Source: Actinomadura sp. NAK00032 (GTDB taxonomy: Bacteria > Actinomycetota > Actinomycetes > Streptosporangiales > Streptosporangiaceae). From it: 64,000 bases of DNA. This document shows positions 7,917 through 15,482 of this stretch, one piece after another; positions within the stretch are counted from its first letter, which is position 1; each line of letters begins with the position of its first letter. The translations under genes were made by a program, and so were the position numbers. Under the pieces are notes generated by a model that did not search any database, was not told where the DNA came from, and saw only the letters and a program-made list of their open reading frames with translations. The stretch covers positions 310,001 to 374,000 of the forward strand of contig NZ_CP054932.1 of the NCBI RefSeq assembly GCF_013364275.1, given 5' to 3'.

Positions 7917-8381
7917 CTAGCGGTGCTTGGGGACGCGGATCAGGCGGGCCGTGCGGGTGCTCCCGGAGCGTTCGCCGGCGACGAGCACCTGGTCGCCGTT
8001 GGCGAGGGCCTTGAGGGCGGACTTCTCGCCGTCCTTGCGGACGCGGGTGTCGCCGTTGGCCGCCCACGTCCAGGAGACGCCGTCCTCGCTGCGGACGGTG
8101 ACGCCGCCGGACGACACGGACGTGATCTTGCCGCGCTGCCAGGTCGCGAGGTGGAAGCCGTCCTTGCGCTTGACGGTCGCCTCGCCGTGGACGCCGCGGA
8201 AGGCGCGCGCGTGCCGGAAGGGGTGGCGCTTACCCGGATGGTCCTTGCCGGGACGGGCGTGGGGCGCGGTGGGGGAGGCGGACGGCGCGGGATCGGCGGC
8301 GAAGGCCGGGGCCGCGACGTACAGGCCGAGCCCGAGGAGGCCGGCGGCGCCGGCTCCGGCCGCGATGCTCACGAGTTTCAT
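7917..8381 (-). CDS. Secreted beta-rich protein, DUF5666-like
   Basis: A protein of about 154 residues starting MKLVSIAAGAGAAGLLGLG, with a signal peptide that ends at APAFA-A near residue 30. A Pro/His/basic linker follows, then about 85 residues of repeated beta-strand pattern (GKITSVSSGGVTVRSEDG, ALANGDQVLVAGERSG) like the small OB-type DUF5666 modules. A codon four residues earlier (8393) is also possible; neither has a good ribosome site. It lies directly upstream of the two-component genes on the same strand, so it may be sensed or controlled by them. No enzymatic motif is visible. Confidence 0.75.
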   Translation of the reverse strand: MKLVSIAAGAGAAGLLGLGLYVAAPAFAADPAPSASPTAPHARPGKDHPGKRHPFRHARAFRGVHGEATVKRKDGFHLATWQRGKITSVSSGGVTVRSEDGVSWTWAANGDTRVRKDGEKSALKALANGDQVLVAGERSGSTRTARLIRVPKHR

Positions 8382-8445
8382 GCGGCCATGCAATCGGGCG
8401 CGCCTGGCAGTAGACCTCCGGGAAGGCTGGGAGAACCCTGGGAGT

Positions 8446-9036
8446 TCACCGAATGCCGTTCAGCATGCCGCCGATCAGTTGGACGGCCTGCTCGCGGGCC
8501 TGCTCGGGGTCGTCCGCGTCCGCGATGGAGAGGGCCAGTTCGGTGAGCGCGCCGTAGAAGGCGGCCGAGGCGAGTCCGACCTGGTGCCGGCCCGACTCGC
8601 CGAGGAGGGCCGAGAGGCCGTCTGTGAGGAGGGTGCCGAGGTGGCGCTGGTCGAGTTCGCGCCACCGCCGCCACCCGAGCGCGAGGGGCCCCTGGAGCAG
8701 GACGATCTCGCGGTACTCGGGATCCGAGCAGATGTCCAGGAACGCCCGGATTCCGGCCGAGGCCCGTCCCCAGGCGTCGTCGGTGGCGGCGGTCATGGCG
8801 GTGCTGATGCGGTCGGCCGCCCGCGCCTCCAGGTCTTCGAAGACGGCCTCGAACAGGCCCTGCTTGCCCGCGAAGTGGTGGTAGAGGGCACCGCGGGTGA
8901 GGCCGGCGGCGCGGACGAGCTCCTCGGCGGAGACGTCGGCGAAGCCGCGCTCGGCGAAGAAGCGGCGGCCGGTGTCGAGCAGCGCGGCGCGCGTGCTCGC
9001 GACGTACCGCTCGCGCCGGGTCTTGACAGGCTCCAT
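8446..9036 (-). CDS. TetR/AcrR-family transcriptional repressor
   Basis: A 196-residue regulator with an N-terminal helix-turn-helix (TRAALLDTGRRFFAERG, then VSAEELVRAAGLTRGALYHH, FAGKQGLFEAVF) and a helical ligand domain. The start at 9036 (MEPVKTRRERY) fits the family better than the codon at 9054. It is divergent from a flavin amine oxidase gene, and a perfect palindrome at 9051-9067 lies between them, so autorepression and control of the oxidase are likely. The ligand is unknown, though an amine or the oxidase substrate would be a natural candidate. Confidence 0.92.
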   Translation of the reverse strand: MEPVKTRRERYVASTRAALLDTGRRFFAERGFADVSAEELVRAAGLTRGALYHHFAGKQGLFEAVFEDLEARAADRISTAMTAATDDAWGRASAGIRAFLDICSDPEYREIVLLQGPLALGWRRWRELDQRHLGTLLTDGLSALLGESGRHQVGLASAAFYGALTELALSIADADDPEQAREQAVQLIGGMLNGIR

Positions 9037-9042
9037 GCGGCA

Positions 9043-9067
9043 TGTATAACACATACAAGATGTATGT
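9043..9067. promoter_or_regulatory. Overlapping palindromes, probable TetR operator
   Basis: ACATAC-AAGAT-GTATGT (9051-9067) is a perfect inverted repeat. TGTAT-5 nt-ATACA (9043-9057) overlaps it and shares its left half-site. This AT-rich island lies in the 58-bp space between the divergent starts at 9036 and 9095 and must contain both promoters, so a bound repressor would block both. Confidence 0.65.
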
Positions 9068-9094
9068 CAGATGCGTCGTGCATGGGAGCGGGAC

Positions 9095-10444
9095 ATGGCG
9101 GACATCGTGGTCATCGGGGCCGGTGTGGCGGGGCTGGTCGCGGCGCGTGACCTCGTCCGGGACGGGCACGACGTCGCGGTCCTGGAGGCCCGCGACCGGG
9201 TCGGCGGGCGGCTGCTCAACGGCGAGCTGCCCGGCGGGGAGCCGATCGAGGTCGGCGGCCAATGGGTCGGCCCAGGTCAGGACAGGGTGCTCGCCCTGCT
9301 CCGCGAACTCGGCCTGCCCACGTACCCGACGTACGACGAGGGGCGGCACATCGCCGAACTCGGCAGGACGCGCGGCGAGTACACCGGCCGCATCCCCCGG
9401 CTGTCGCCGCTGGCGCTCGCCGACATCGCGCAGAGCCAGCTGCAGATCGCCCGCCTGGTGCGCGGCATCCCCGTGGACGAGCCGTGGGCCGCGCGGCGCG
9501 CGGCCGCGCTGGACGGGCAGACCTTCGAGACGTGGATCCGCCGGAACCTGCGCACGAGCGCGGGCCGCGCGTTCATGCGGCTGATCACGCAGGCCGTCTT
9601 CTCCGCCGAGGCGGGCGACATGTCGGCGCTGTGGGCGGGCTTCTACATGGCGTCCGCCGGCGGGCTCGACCCGCTGATCGACACGACCGGCGGCGCCCAG
9701 CAGGACCGCGTCTCCGGCGGCTCCCAGCGGATCGCGCTCGCGTTGGCGGACGAGCTGGGCGACCGCGTCGCGCTGAACTCCCCGGTGACGGGCATCGAGT
9801 GGACGGACGGCTCCGTCCGCGTCCGCGCCGGCGGGCGGGAGATCCGGGCGCGGCGCGCGATCATCGCCGTCCCGCCGCCGCTCGCCGCCCGCATCCGGTT
9901 CAGCCCCGGCCTGCCGGGCGACCGCGACCAGCTCGTCCAGCGCATGCCGATGGGGCGGGTCATCAAGGTGAACGTCGCCTACGACGAGCCGTTCTGGCGC
10001 GCGGACGGGTTCAGCGGCCAGGTCACCAGCGACCGCCGGCCGTTCGGGATCACGTTCGACAACACCCCGGAGGGCGGGGCGCCGGGCGTCCTCGTGGGCT
10101 TCCTCGAAGGACGGCACGCCGACATCGCCGCCCGCCTGCCCGCCGAGGAGCGCCGCGCCCAGGTCATCGCCGACCTCGCCGCCTACTTCGGCCCGCGCGC
10201 CCGCGACCCGATCGCCTACATCGAGCGGGACTGGGCGGAGGAGGAGTACTCCCGGGGCTGCTACGGCGCCTTCGCCACACCCGGGACCCTGACCCGCTAC
10301 GGCCCGTCCCTCCGCCGCCCGGTCGGCCCCCTGCACTGGGCGGGCACGGAGACGGCGACCCGCTGGGCCGGCTACATCGACGGCGCCGTCGAATCAGGCC
10401 ACCGCGCCGCCCGCGAAGCCGCTTCCCGACCGGCGGCGGGCTAG
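9095..10444 (+). CDS. Flavin monoamine oxidase family protein
   Basis: A 449-residue FAD enzyme. The dinucleotide motif [16 protein letters not shown] is at residues 4-19 and the second FAD motif [11 protein letters not shown] follows strand 2. The C-terminal FAD-binding signature of amine oxidases is [21 protein letters not shown]. The enzyme probably oxidises a primary or secondary amine to imine with production of H2O2. The start at 9095 is preceded by GGGAGCGGG and places the Rossmann fold at residue 4; an upstream codon at 9071 overlaps the operator. It overlaps recQ, on the other strand, by four bases at the stop codons. Confidence 0.9.
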   Translation: MADIVVIGAGVAGLVAARDLVRDGHDVAVLEARDRVGGRLLNGELPGGEPIEVGGQWVGPGQDRVLALLRELGLPTYPTYDEGRHIAELGRTRGEYTGRIPRLSPLALADIAQSQLQIARLVRGIPVDEPWAARRAAALDGQTFETWIRRNLRTSAGRAFMRLITQAVFSAEAGDMSALWAGFYMASAGGLDPLIDTTGGAQQDRVSGGSQRIALALADELGDRVALNSPVTGIEWTDGSVRVRAGGREIRARRAIIAVPPPLAARIRFSPGLPGDRDQLVQRMPMGRVIKVNVAYDEPFWRADGFSGQVTSDRRPFGITFDNTPEGGAPGVLVGFLEGRHADIAARLPAEERRAQVIADLAAYFGPRARDPIAYIERDWAEEEYSRGCYGAFATPGTLTRYGPSLRRPVGPLHWAGTETATRWAGYIDGAVESGHRAAREAASRPAAG

Positions 10445-12270
10445 TCGGGTGGGGTGAGGGTTTCCAGGACCTGGGTGCCGTATTTGGCGAGTTTGTTCTC
10501 GCCTACGCCGTTCACTCGGCCCAGTTCGGTGAGGGTCGTGGGGAGGGCGGTGGCGATCTCGCGCAGGGTGGCGTCGTGGAAGATCACGTAGGCGGGGACG
10601 CCCTGCTCCTTGGCGGTCGCGGCGCGCCAGGTGCGGAGGCGCTCGAAGATCGGCATGGCCTCGTCGGGCAGGTCGACCGGGGCCTTCGCGGCCTTGGCGG
10701 TCTTCGCCGCCTTCGTGGCGGGGCGTTCGGGTTCGCGGCGCATCATCACTGTGCGCTCGCCGCGCAGGACGTCGCCGCTGGTGTCGGTCTGGAGCAGGGT
10801 GCCGTGGTTGCTCTCGACGGCGATGAGGCCCTGCGCGAGGAGCTGGCGGATCACGCCGCGCCACTCGGCCTCGCGCAGGTCGGCGCCGACGCCGAAGGGC
10901 TTCAGCGAGTCGTGGTCGAACTGGATGACCTTGGCGCTCTTCTTGCCGAGCAGGATGTCGATGATGTGGCCGGCGCCGAACTTCTGGCGCCGCTCCCGGT
11001 CGAGGCGCACGATGACCGACAGGACTTTCTGGGCGGCGACGGTCGCGTCCCAGGTCTCCGGCGGGGTCAGGCAGGTGTCGCAGTTGCCGCAGGGCTCGCC
11101 CGACTGGCCGAAGTAGTCGAGGAGCTGGACGCGGCGGCACTCGACCGTCTCGCAGAGGGCGAGCATGGAGTCGAGGTGGATGGCCTGCCGGCGCCGGTGG
11201 GCGGCGTCGCCCTCGCCGCCGTCGATCATCTTGCGGAGGTTGACGACGTCCTGGAGGCCGTAGGCGAGCCAGGCGGTGGACGGCAGGCCGTCGCGCCCGG
11301 CGCGGCCGGTCTCCTGGTAGTAGCCCTCGACGGACTTGGGCAGGTCGAGGTGGGCGACGAAGCGGACGTCGGGCTTGTCGATGCCCATGCCGAACGCGAT
11401 CGTCGCGACGATGACGAGGCCGTCCTCGCGCAGGAAGCGCGCCTGGTTCGCGGCGCGGGTCTGCGCGTCGAGGCCCGCGTGGTACGGGAGGGCCTCGATG
11501 CCGTTCTCGGTGAGGAACGCGGCGTGCTTCTCGACCGAGTTGCGGGACAGGCAGTAGACGATGCCCGCGTCGCCCTGGTGCTCGGTCTGGAGCAGGCGCA
11601 GGAGCTGGCGCTTGGCGTCGGTCTTCGGCTCGATCCGGTACTGGATGTTCGGGCGGTCGAAGCTCGCGATGAAGTGCTTCGCCTGGTCGAGCTGGAGGCG
11701 GGCCGCGATCTCCTTGCGGGTGGCCTCGGTCGCGGTGGCGGTGAGGGCGATGCGCGGGACGTCCGGCCAGCGCTCATGCAGGCCGGACAGCATCAGGTAG
11801 TCGGGCCGGAAGTCGTGCCCCCACTGCGAGACGCAGTGCGCCTCGTCGATCGCGAAGAGGGAGACGTCGCCGCGGTCGAGGAGGTCGACGGTGGCGCCGA
11901 GCCGGAGCCGCTCGGGCGCCAGGTACAGCAGGTCGAGCTCGCCCGCGACGAACTGGGCCTCGACGACGCGGCGCTCGTCCATGTCCTGGGTGGAGTTGAG
12001 GAAGCCCGCCTGGACGCCGGCGGTGCGCAGGGCGTCCACCTGGTCCTGCATGAGGGCGATGAGCGGCGAGATCACGATGCCGGTGCCCTTCCGGACCAGC
12101 GCCGGGATCTGGTAGCACAGCGACTTCCCGCCGCCGGTCGGCATCAGGACGAGCGCGTCCCCGCCGGCCACGACATGGTCGATGATCTCCCGCTGGCCGT
12201 CCCGGAACGTGTCGTAGCCGAACACGCGCCGCAGTGTCTCCAGCGTCTCCGGGATCTCGGGGGAAGTCAT
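10441..12270 (-). CDS. recQ: ATP-dependent DNA helicase RecQ
   Basis: A 609-residue superfamily 2 helicase with the full RecQ layout. Walker A is [14 protein letters not shown] near residue 40, the DEAH box and aromatic loop are [18 protein letters not shown], and motif VI is [11 protein letters not shown] four-cysteine zinc site ([11 protein letters not shown]...CGNCDTC) precedes the winged helix, and an HRDC domain occupies the last 80 residues. It unwinds DNA 3' to 5' in recombination and fork repair. The ATG has no Shine-Dalgarno site, but TAGTAT lies six bases upstream on the coding strand (12277-12282), so the transcript may be leaderless. Confidence 0.97.
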   Translation of the reverse strand: MTSPEIPETLETLRRVFGYDTFRDGQREIIDHVVAGGDALVLMPTGGGKSLCYQIPALVRKGTGIVISPLIALMQDQVDALRTAGVQAGFLNSTQDMDERRVVEAQFVAGELDLLYLAPERLRLGATVDLLDRGDVSLFAIDEAHCVSQWGHDFRPDYLMLSGLHERWPDVPRIALTATATEATRKEIAARLQLDQAKHFIASFDRPNIQYRIEPKTDAKRQLLRLLQTEHQGDAGIVYCLSRNSVEKHAAFLTENGIEALPYHAGLDAQTRAANQARFLREDGLVIVATIAFGMGIDKPDVRFVAHLDLPKSVEGYYQETGRAGRDGLPSTAWLAYGLQDVVNLRKMIDGGEGDAAHRRRQAIHLDSMLALCETVECRRVQLLDYFGQSGEPCGNCDTCLTPPETWDATVAAQKVLSVIVRLDRERRQKFGAGHIIDILLGKKSAKVIQFDHDSLKPFGVGADLREAEWRGVIRQLLAQGLIAVESNHGTLLQTDTSGDVLRGERTVMMRREPERPATKAAKTAKAAKAPVDLPDEAMPIFERLRTWRAATAKEQGVPAYVIFHDATLREIATALPTTLTELGRVNGVGENKLAKYGTQVLETLTPPD

Positions 12271-12314
12271 CGGCCCATACTATGAACCGCCGCCGACGCC
12301 CGCCGCCCGAACGC

Positions 12315-12974
12315 CTACCTGTGGATAACCTCCACCAGGTCCGGGGTGACCTCGCTCAGGTCGGACGCGACGTGCGCGGCGAGGGCCAGGGCGTCCTCCG
12401 AGGCCGGGTGTGCGGGGCGCGGGATCGCGATGACCGTCATCCCGGCGGCGTGCGCTGAGCGGAGCCCGTTGCTGGAGTCCTCGATGGCGACGCAGTTCCC
12501 GGGCGTGACGTCCATCTGGGCGGCCACGGTGAGGTACCCGTCCGGGGCCGGTTTGCCGTTCTCGACCTCCTCGGTCGACACGGTCGTGCGGAACAGGCCC
12601 TCCACGCCGAGCTTCCCGAGCACCAGGTCGATCAGCGCGCGCGGGGACGAACTGGCCAAGCCCAGAGGACGGTACTGGGCGAGCCTCCGAACGGCGTCCT
12701 CCGCACCGGGAAGCAGCGGCAACCCGTCGTCGTACCGCTGCGACATCTGGTCGACCACCTCGTAGGCGACCTCCTCGGCGGTGACGCCGTCCACGAGGTC
12801 GGTGGCGATGTAGGACGCCCATTCCTCGGTGCTCATGCCCATCAGCCGGTCCTGGGTGTCGGGCAGCCAGCGCCCGCCGTGCTCGGCGACGTAGCCGCGG
12901 CGCACCTCCTCCCACACCGGCTCCGAGTCGATCAGGACCCCGTCCAGGTCGAACACGATGGCCTGCAGAGACAT
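12315..12974 (-). CDS. HAD-superfamily phosphatase, beta-phosphoglucomutase-like
   Basis: A 219-residue HAD-IA hydrolase. Motif I is FDLDGVLIDSE (Asp9, Asp11), followed by a helical cap domain. Motif II is SSSPR, motif III Lys is in GKPAPDGYL, and motif IV is AIEDSSNGLRSAHAAGM. These resemble sugar-phosphate phosphatases and beta-phosphoglucomutase. The start has GGAGGAG just upstream. It is separated from recQ by 44 bp on the same strand and may be cotranscribed, without an evident functional link. The substrate is unknown. Confidence 0.92.
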   Translation of the reverse strand: MSLQAIVFDLDGVLIDSEPVWEEVRRGYVAEHGGRWLPDTQDRLMGMSTEEWASYIATDLVDGVTAEEVAYEVVDQMSQRYDDGLPLLPGAEDAVRRLAQYRPLGLASSSPRALIDLVLGKLGVEGLFRTTVSTEEVENGKPAPDGYLTVAAQMDVTPGNCVAIEDSSNGLRSAHAAGMTVIAIPRPAHPASEDALALAAHVASDLSEVTPDLVEVIHR

Positions 12975-13163
12975 GGCTCCTCCACGGGGGATCTCGTCGC
13001 GATGACACGTCCATTACCCGGTACGGTCGGCCGGAACCCACACGTCCCCGCTGAGGACGGGCGTAACGGATTTATGCCGCGAATGCGACATGATCCCGTT
13101 TCAATCTGGCATCGTGGTCATCCTCCGTCCCCCCTCCGGAGTCACTGCAGAGGAGATCCGCCC

Positions 13164-13640
13164 ATGGTGTTCCTCGGTTTTCTCCTGGTCGCGGCCGCCA
13201 TCGCAGCCGGTGCCGGCGTCGTCCTGGACAACACCGACGCAGCCGACCTCGTCGTCTTCGGCCAGAGCGTGCCGGGCGTGAACAACGAATGGCAGGTGTT
13301 CCTGAGCGGCGCCGGCGTGGCCGTCGTCTTCCTCATCGGCATGATGCTCACCTTCACCGGTGCCGCCCGCCGCATCCGCAACCGCCGGGACTTGCGTGAC
13401 CTGCGCGAGGAGCACCAGGAGTCGCTGACCACGCTGGAGATGGAGAAGCGCCGCCTGGAGCGGGAGCTCGCCCGCGTCCGGCAGAGCGGCGGCCGGCGCC
13501 CCGCGCAGGCCCCGCAGGGCCCGCAGGCGCCGCCCCCCGGGCGGCCCGAGCCGGCCACCACCGCGCCGGGCGGCGTCCGGGTCGCGGGCGGCCGGTCGCG
13601 CATCCCCGCCACGTCCCCCTTCTTCGAGCGGAACGACTGA
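13164..13640 (+). CDS. LapA-like small membrane protein with coiled coil
   Basis: A 158-residue protein with two membrane helices (residues about 2-20 and 46-68) separated by a short loop containing DLVVFGQSVPGVNNEWQVF, as in LapA-domain proteins. A charged coiled coil follows (RDLRDLREEHQESLTTLEMEKRRLERELARV) and then a Pro/Gln/Gly-rich cytoplasmic tail ending SPFFERND. AGAGGAG lies 8 bases before the ATG at 13164; the frame is open upstream but without homology. LapA proteins take part in envelope assembly in Gram-negatives; the role in actinomycetes is not established. Confidence 0.75.
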   Translation: MVFLGFLLVAAAIAAGAGVVLDNTDAADLVVFGQSVPGVNNEWQVFLSGAGVAVVFLIGMMLTFTGAARRIRNRRDLRDLREEHQESLTTLEMEKRRLERELARVRQSGGRRPAQAPQGPQAPPPGRPEPATTAPGGVRVAGGRSRIPATSPFFERND

Positions 13641-13733
13641 GGACGCGCTAGTACCTGGTGATGACCCGGCCGCCCGCCCGAATCGTCACGGGGAGGGATG
13701 CTGTGCGCGGCACGCCCCGGAGATGCTCGTAGT

Positions 13734-14111
13734 GTGCGGATTCTTTTCAAGGTGGGCATCACCGCGGTCGCCCTGTGGGCCGCCACGGTCCTGATCGCCG
13801 GCATCTCGCTCGGCGACCAGACGACCGGCAGGCGCGTCCTCACCCTCGTCGCGGTGGCCGCCATCTTCGGCCTGGTCAACGCCGTCCTCAAACCGATCAT
13901 CAAGACGCTCGGGTGCGCGTTCTACATCCTCACGCTGGGGCTCATCGGCCTCGTCGTGAACGCACTGCTGCTCATGCTGACGAGCGAGGTCGCGCAACGT
14001 CTCGAACTGCCCTTCCACGTGGACGGCTTCTGGCCCGCGTTCTGGGGCGCCATCGTCGTCGGTGTGGTCGGCTGGCTGCTGCACCTCTTCGTCCCGGACG
14101 ACGACGACTAG
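13734..14111 (+). CDS. Phage holin family 4 (DUF360-type) membrane protein
   Basis: A protein of about 125 residues with four hydrophobic helices. It shows the typical features of this widely conserved chromosomal family: IFGLVNAVLKPIIKTLGCAF and the TLGLIGLVVNALLLML helix. The GTG at 13734 with GGAG upstream is the likely start; a frame open from 13698 adds twelve unconvincing residues. Despite the family name these proteins are usually chromosomal and not lytic. It is followed four bases later by an AraC regulator on the same strand. Confidence 0.8.
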   Translation: MRILFKVGITAVALWAATVLIAGISLGDQTTGRRVLTLVAVAAIFGLVNAVLKPIIKTLGCAFYILTLGLIGLVVNALLLMLTSEVAQRLELPFHVDGFWPAFWGAIVVGVVGWLLHLFVPDDDD

Positions 14112-14115
14112 GCGC

Positions 14116-14826
14116 GTGGACGGGACGGAGCGGTTGTACTTCACCATCGGCGACGGCTACGCGCTCTACCAGGGCGGCGTGACGGAGGGGACTCTCCACC
14201 GTCACGCCGCCTTTCAGGTGGCCATCGCCGTCCACGGTGAGGTCGCGATGGACGACGCGTCCGGAACCCATCACCGCGACGTGGCGCTGCTCGTGCCGCC
14301 CATGGTCGGTCACCGCCTCCACCCGGCGAAGGCCCTGCGCATCTTCTACGTCGAACCCCACTGCGCTTTCGCCGACGAGTTGCGTGCGCTCTGCGGCAGC
14401 GGCATCACCCCTGCCCCCGCCATGAGCAGCCTTAGCGAGGCGGACGTGCGAGCCGCCGGCGGCCGTCCGTCCAGCGAAATCGACGGGCGACTACTGGACG
14501 CCATGCGCGCCCTGCTGGACGAGCAGACCTCGATGACGGCCCTGGCCGCGCAGGTGAGCCTCTCCCCACAGCGTCTACGCGCCCTGGCGCGGGCAGAACT
14601 CGGCATGCCGCTCACCCGCTGGCGCATCTGGCGGCGCCTGGCCCGCTCGGCGGAGGCACTGCGCGAAGGGCAGCCGCTGAGCGTCGCCGCGCTCACGGGC
14701 GGTTTCGCCGACCAATCCCACTTCACCCGGGAAATGCGCCGGATGATGGGCCTCACTCCTGCGGAGGCCGTCCGCGCCCTAGCCGCGGCGAGCGGTATAG
14801 AGCGAGATCGAGCCGGTGACCGTTGA
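14116..14826 (+). CDS. AraC-family transcriptional regulator
   Basis: A protein of about 236 residues. The N-terminus is a cupin-like sensor (HRHAAFQVAIAVHGEVAM ... VALLVPPMVGHRL), and the C-terminal 100 residues carry two helix-turn-helix units (MTALAAQVSLSPQRLRALARAELG, then PLSVAALTGGFADQSHFTREMRRMMGLTP). The GTG at 14116 is chosen since the upstream frame overlaps the holin-like gene. Its last 48 bases overlap the convergent methyltransferase gene. The DNA-binding second domain looks intact. The target is unknown. Confidence 0.85.
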   Translation: MDGTERLYFTIGDGYALYQGGVTEGTLHRHAAFQVAIAVHGEVAMDDASGTHHRDVALLVPPMVGHRLHPAKALRIFYVEPHCAFADELRALCGSGITPAPAMSSLSEADVRAAGGRPSSEIDGRLLDAMRALLDEQTSMTALAAQVSLSPQRLRALARAELGMPLTRWRIWRRLARSAEALREGQPLSVAALTGGFADQSHFTREMRRMMGLTPAEAVRALAAASGIERDRAGDR

Positions 14827-15426
14827 CACCGTCCCCGCCTCCCGCACCTGGCGGAAACCGACCTCGGACATGAGCCCCGGCAAGGCGCCGTCCGCGTTGA
14901 ACTGCGTGTCCTCACGGCCGTCCGCGAACTGCACCATGCGAAAGGCCAGGCGCATCGGATGGGTGCGCTGCGCCCCGTAATCGGCGACCACGAGCCTTCC
15001 GCCGTGCCGCAGCGTTTCGAGCATCGAGACCAGGATCGCCTGCTTCACCGGCACGGGGCACTGATGCAGAACGAGGCTGGACACCACGGTGTCTGCGGAC
15101 CCGGCGTCCACGATGTCCGTGAGCGCGTCCCCCATACCGGCCCGCCACTCCACCGCTTCGGCACCCGGCTTGCTGCGGGCGATCGCGAGCACCTCCGGAT
15201 CGGGATCGACGCCGATAACCCGCGCGCCCGGCTCGACCGCGTGCAGCAGCAGGGCCAGCGACCCCGTGCCGCAGCCGACGTCCACGACGACGTCGCCGTC
15301 CCGCAGCGCCGCATGCATGGCGACCATGCTCCGCCACAGCCGCTCCCGTGTCAGCGCGATCACGGAGTCGTAGAGGCGGGGCAACGCGAAACGGCCCAAT
15401 GCGGGCGTGAAGGTCTGCTCGGTCAT
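14779..15426 (-). CDS. Class I SAM-dependent methyltransferase
   Basis: A 215-residue methyltransferase with motif I VVDVGCGTGSLALLL near residue 47, the acidic motif GVDPDPEVL after strand 2, and a UbiE-like post-motif (GGRLVVADYG). The substrate-binding region is short and not diagnostic. MTEQTF at 15426 is preferred to a codon eight residues earlier. The 3' end overlaps the convergent AraC gene by 48 bases, an unusually deep overlap for two conserved coding sequences. Confidence 0.85.
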   Translation of the reverse strand: MTEQTFTPALGRFALPRLYDSVIALTRERLWRSMVAMHAALRDGDVVVDVGCGTGSLALLLHAVEPGARVIGVDPDPEVLAIARSKPGAEAVEWRAGMGDALTDIVDAGSADTVVSSLVLHQCPVPVKQAILVSMLETLRHGGRLVVADYGAQRTHPMRLAFRMVQFADGREDTQFNADGALPGLMSEVGFRQVREAGTVSTVTGSISLYTARRG

Positions 15427-15482
15427 GGCGGCCAGTGTCGGCCGCTCCACCGTCCCCGGTCTTGAACGAACCGCTCGCGCGG

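Noticed and set aside
9262..12285. A very long plus-strand open frame (about 1000 codons) across amine oxidase and recQ
   Set aside because: It has the repetitive Arg/Pro/Gly and Asp/Val/Glu composition of a shadow frame in GC-rich DNA and runs antisense to recQ, whose motifs are unambiguous.
13734..14111. Phage holin as evidence of a prophage
   Set aside because: This family is widespread on actinobacterial chromosomes, and no phage structural or lysis gene is near.
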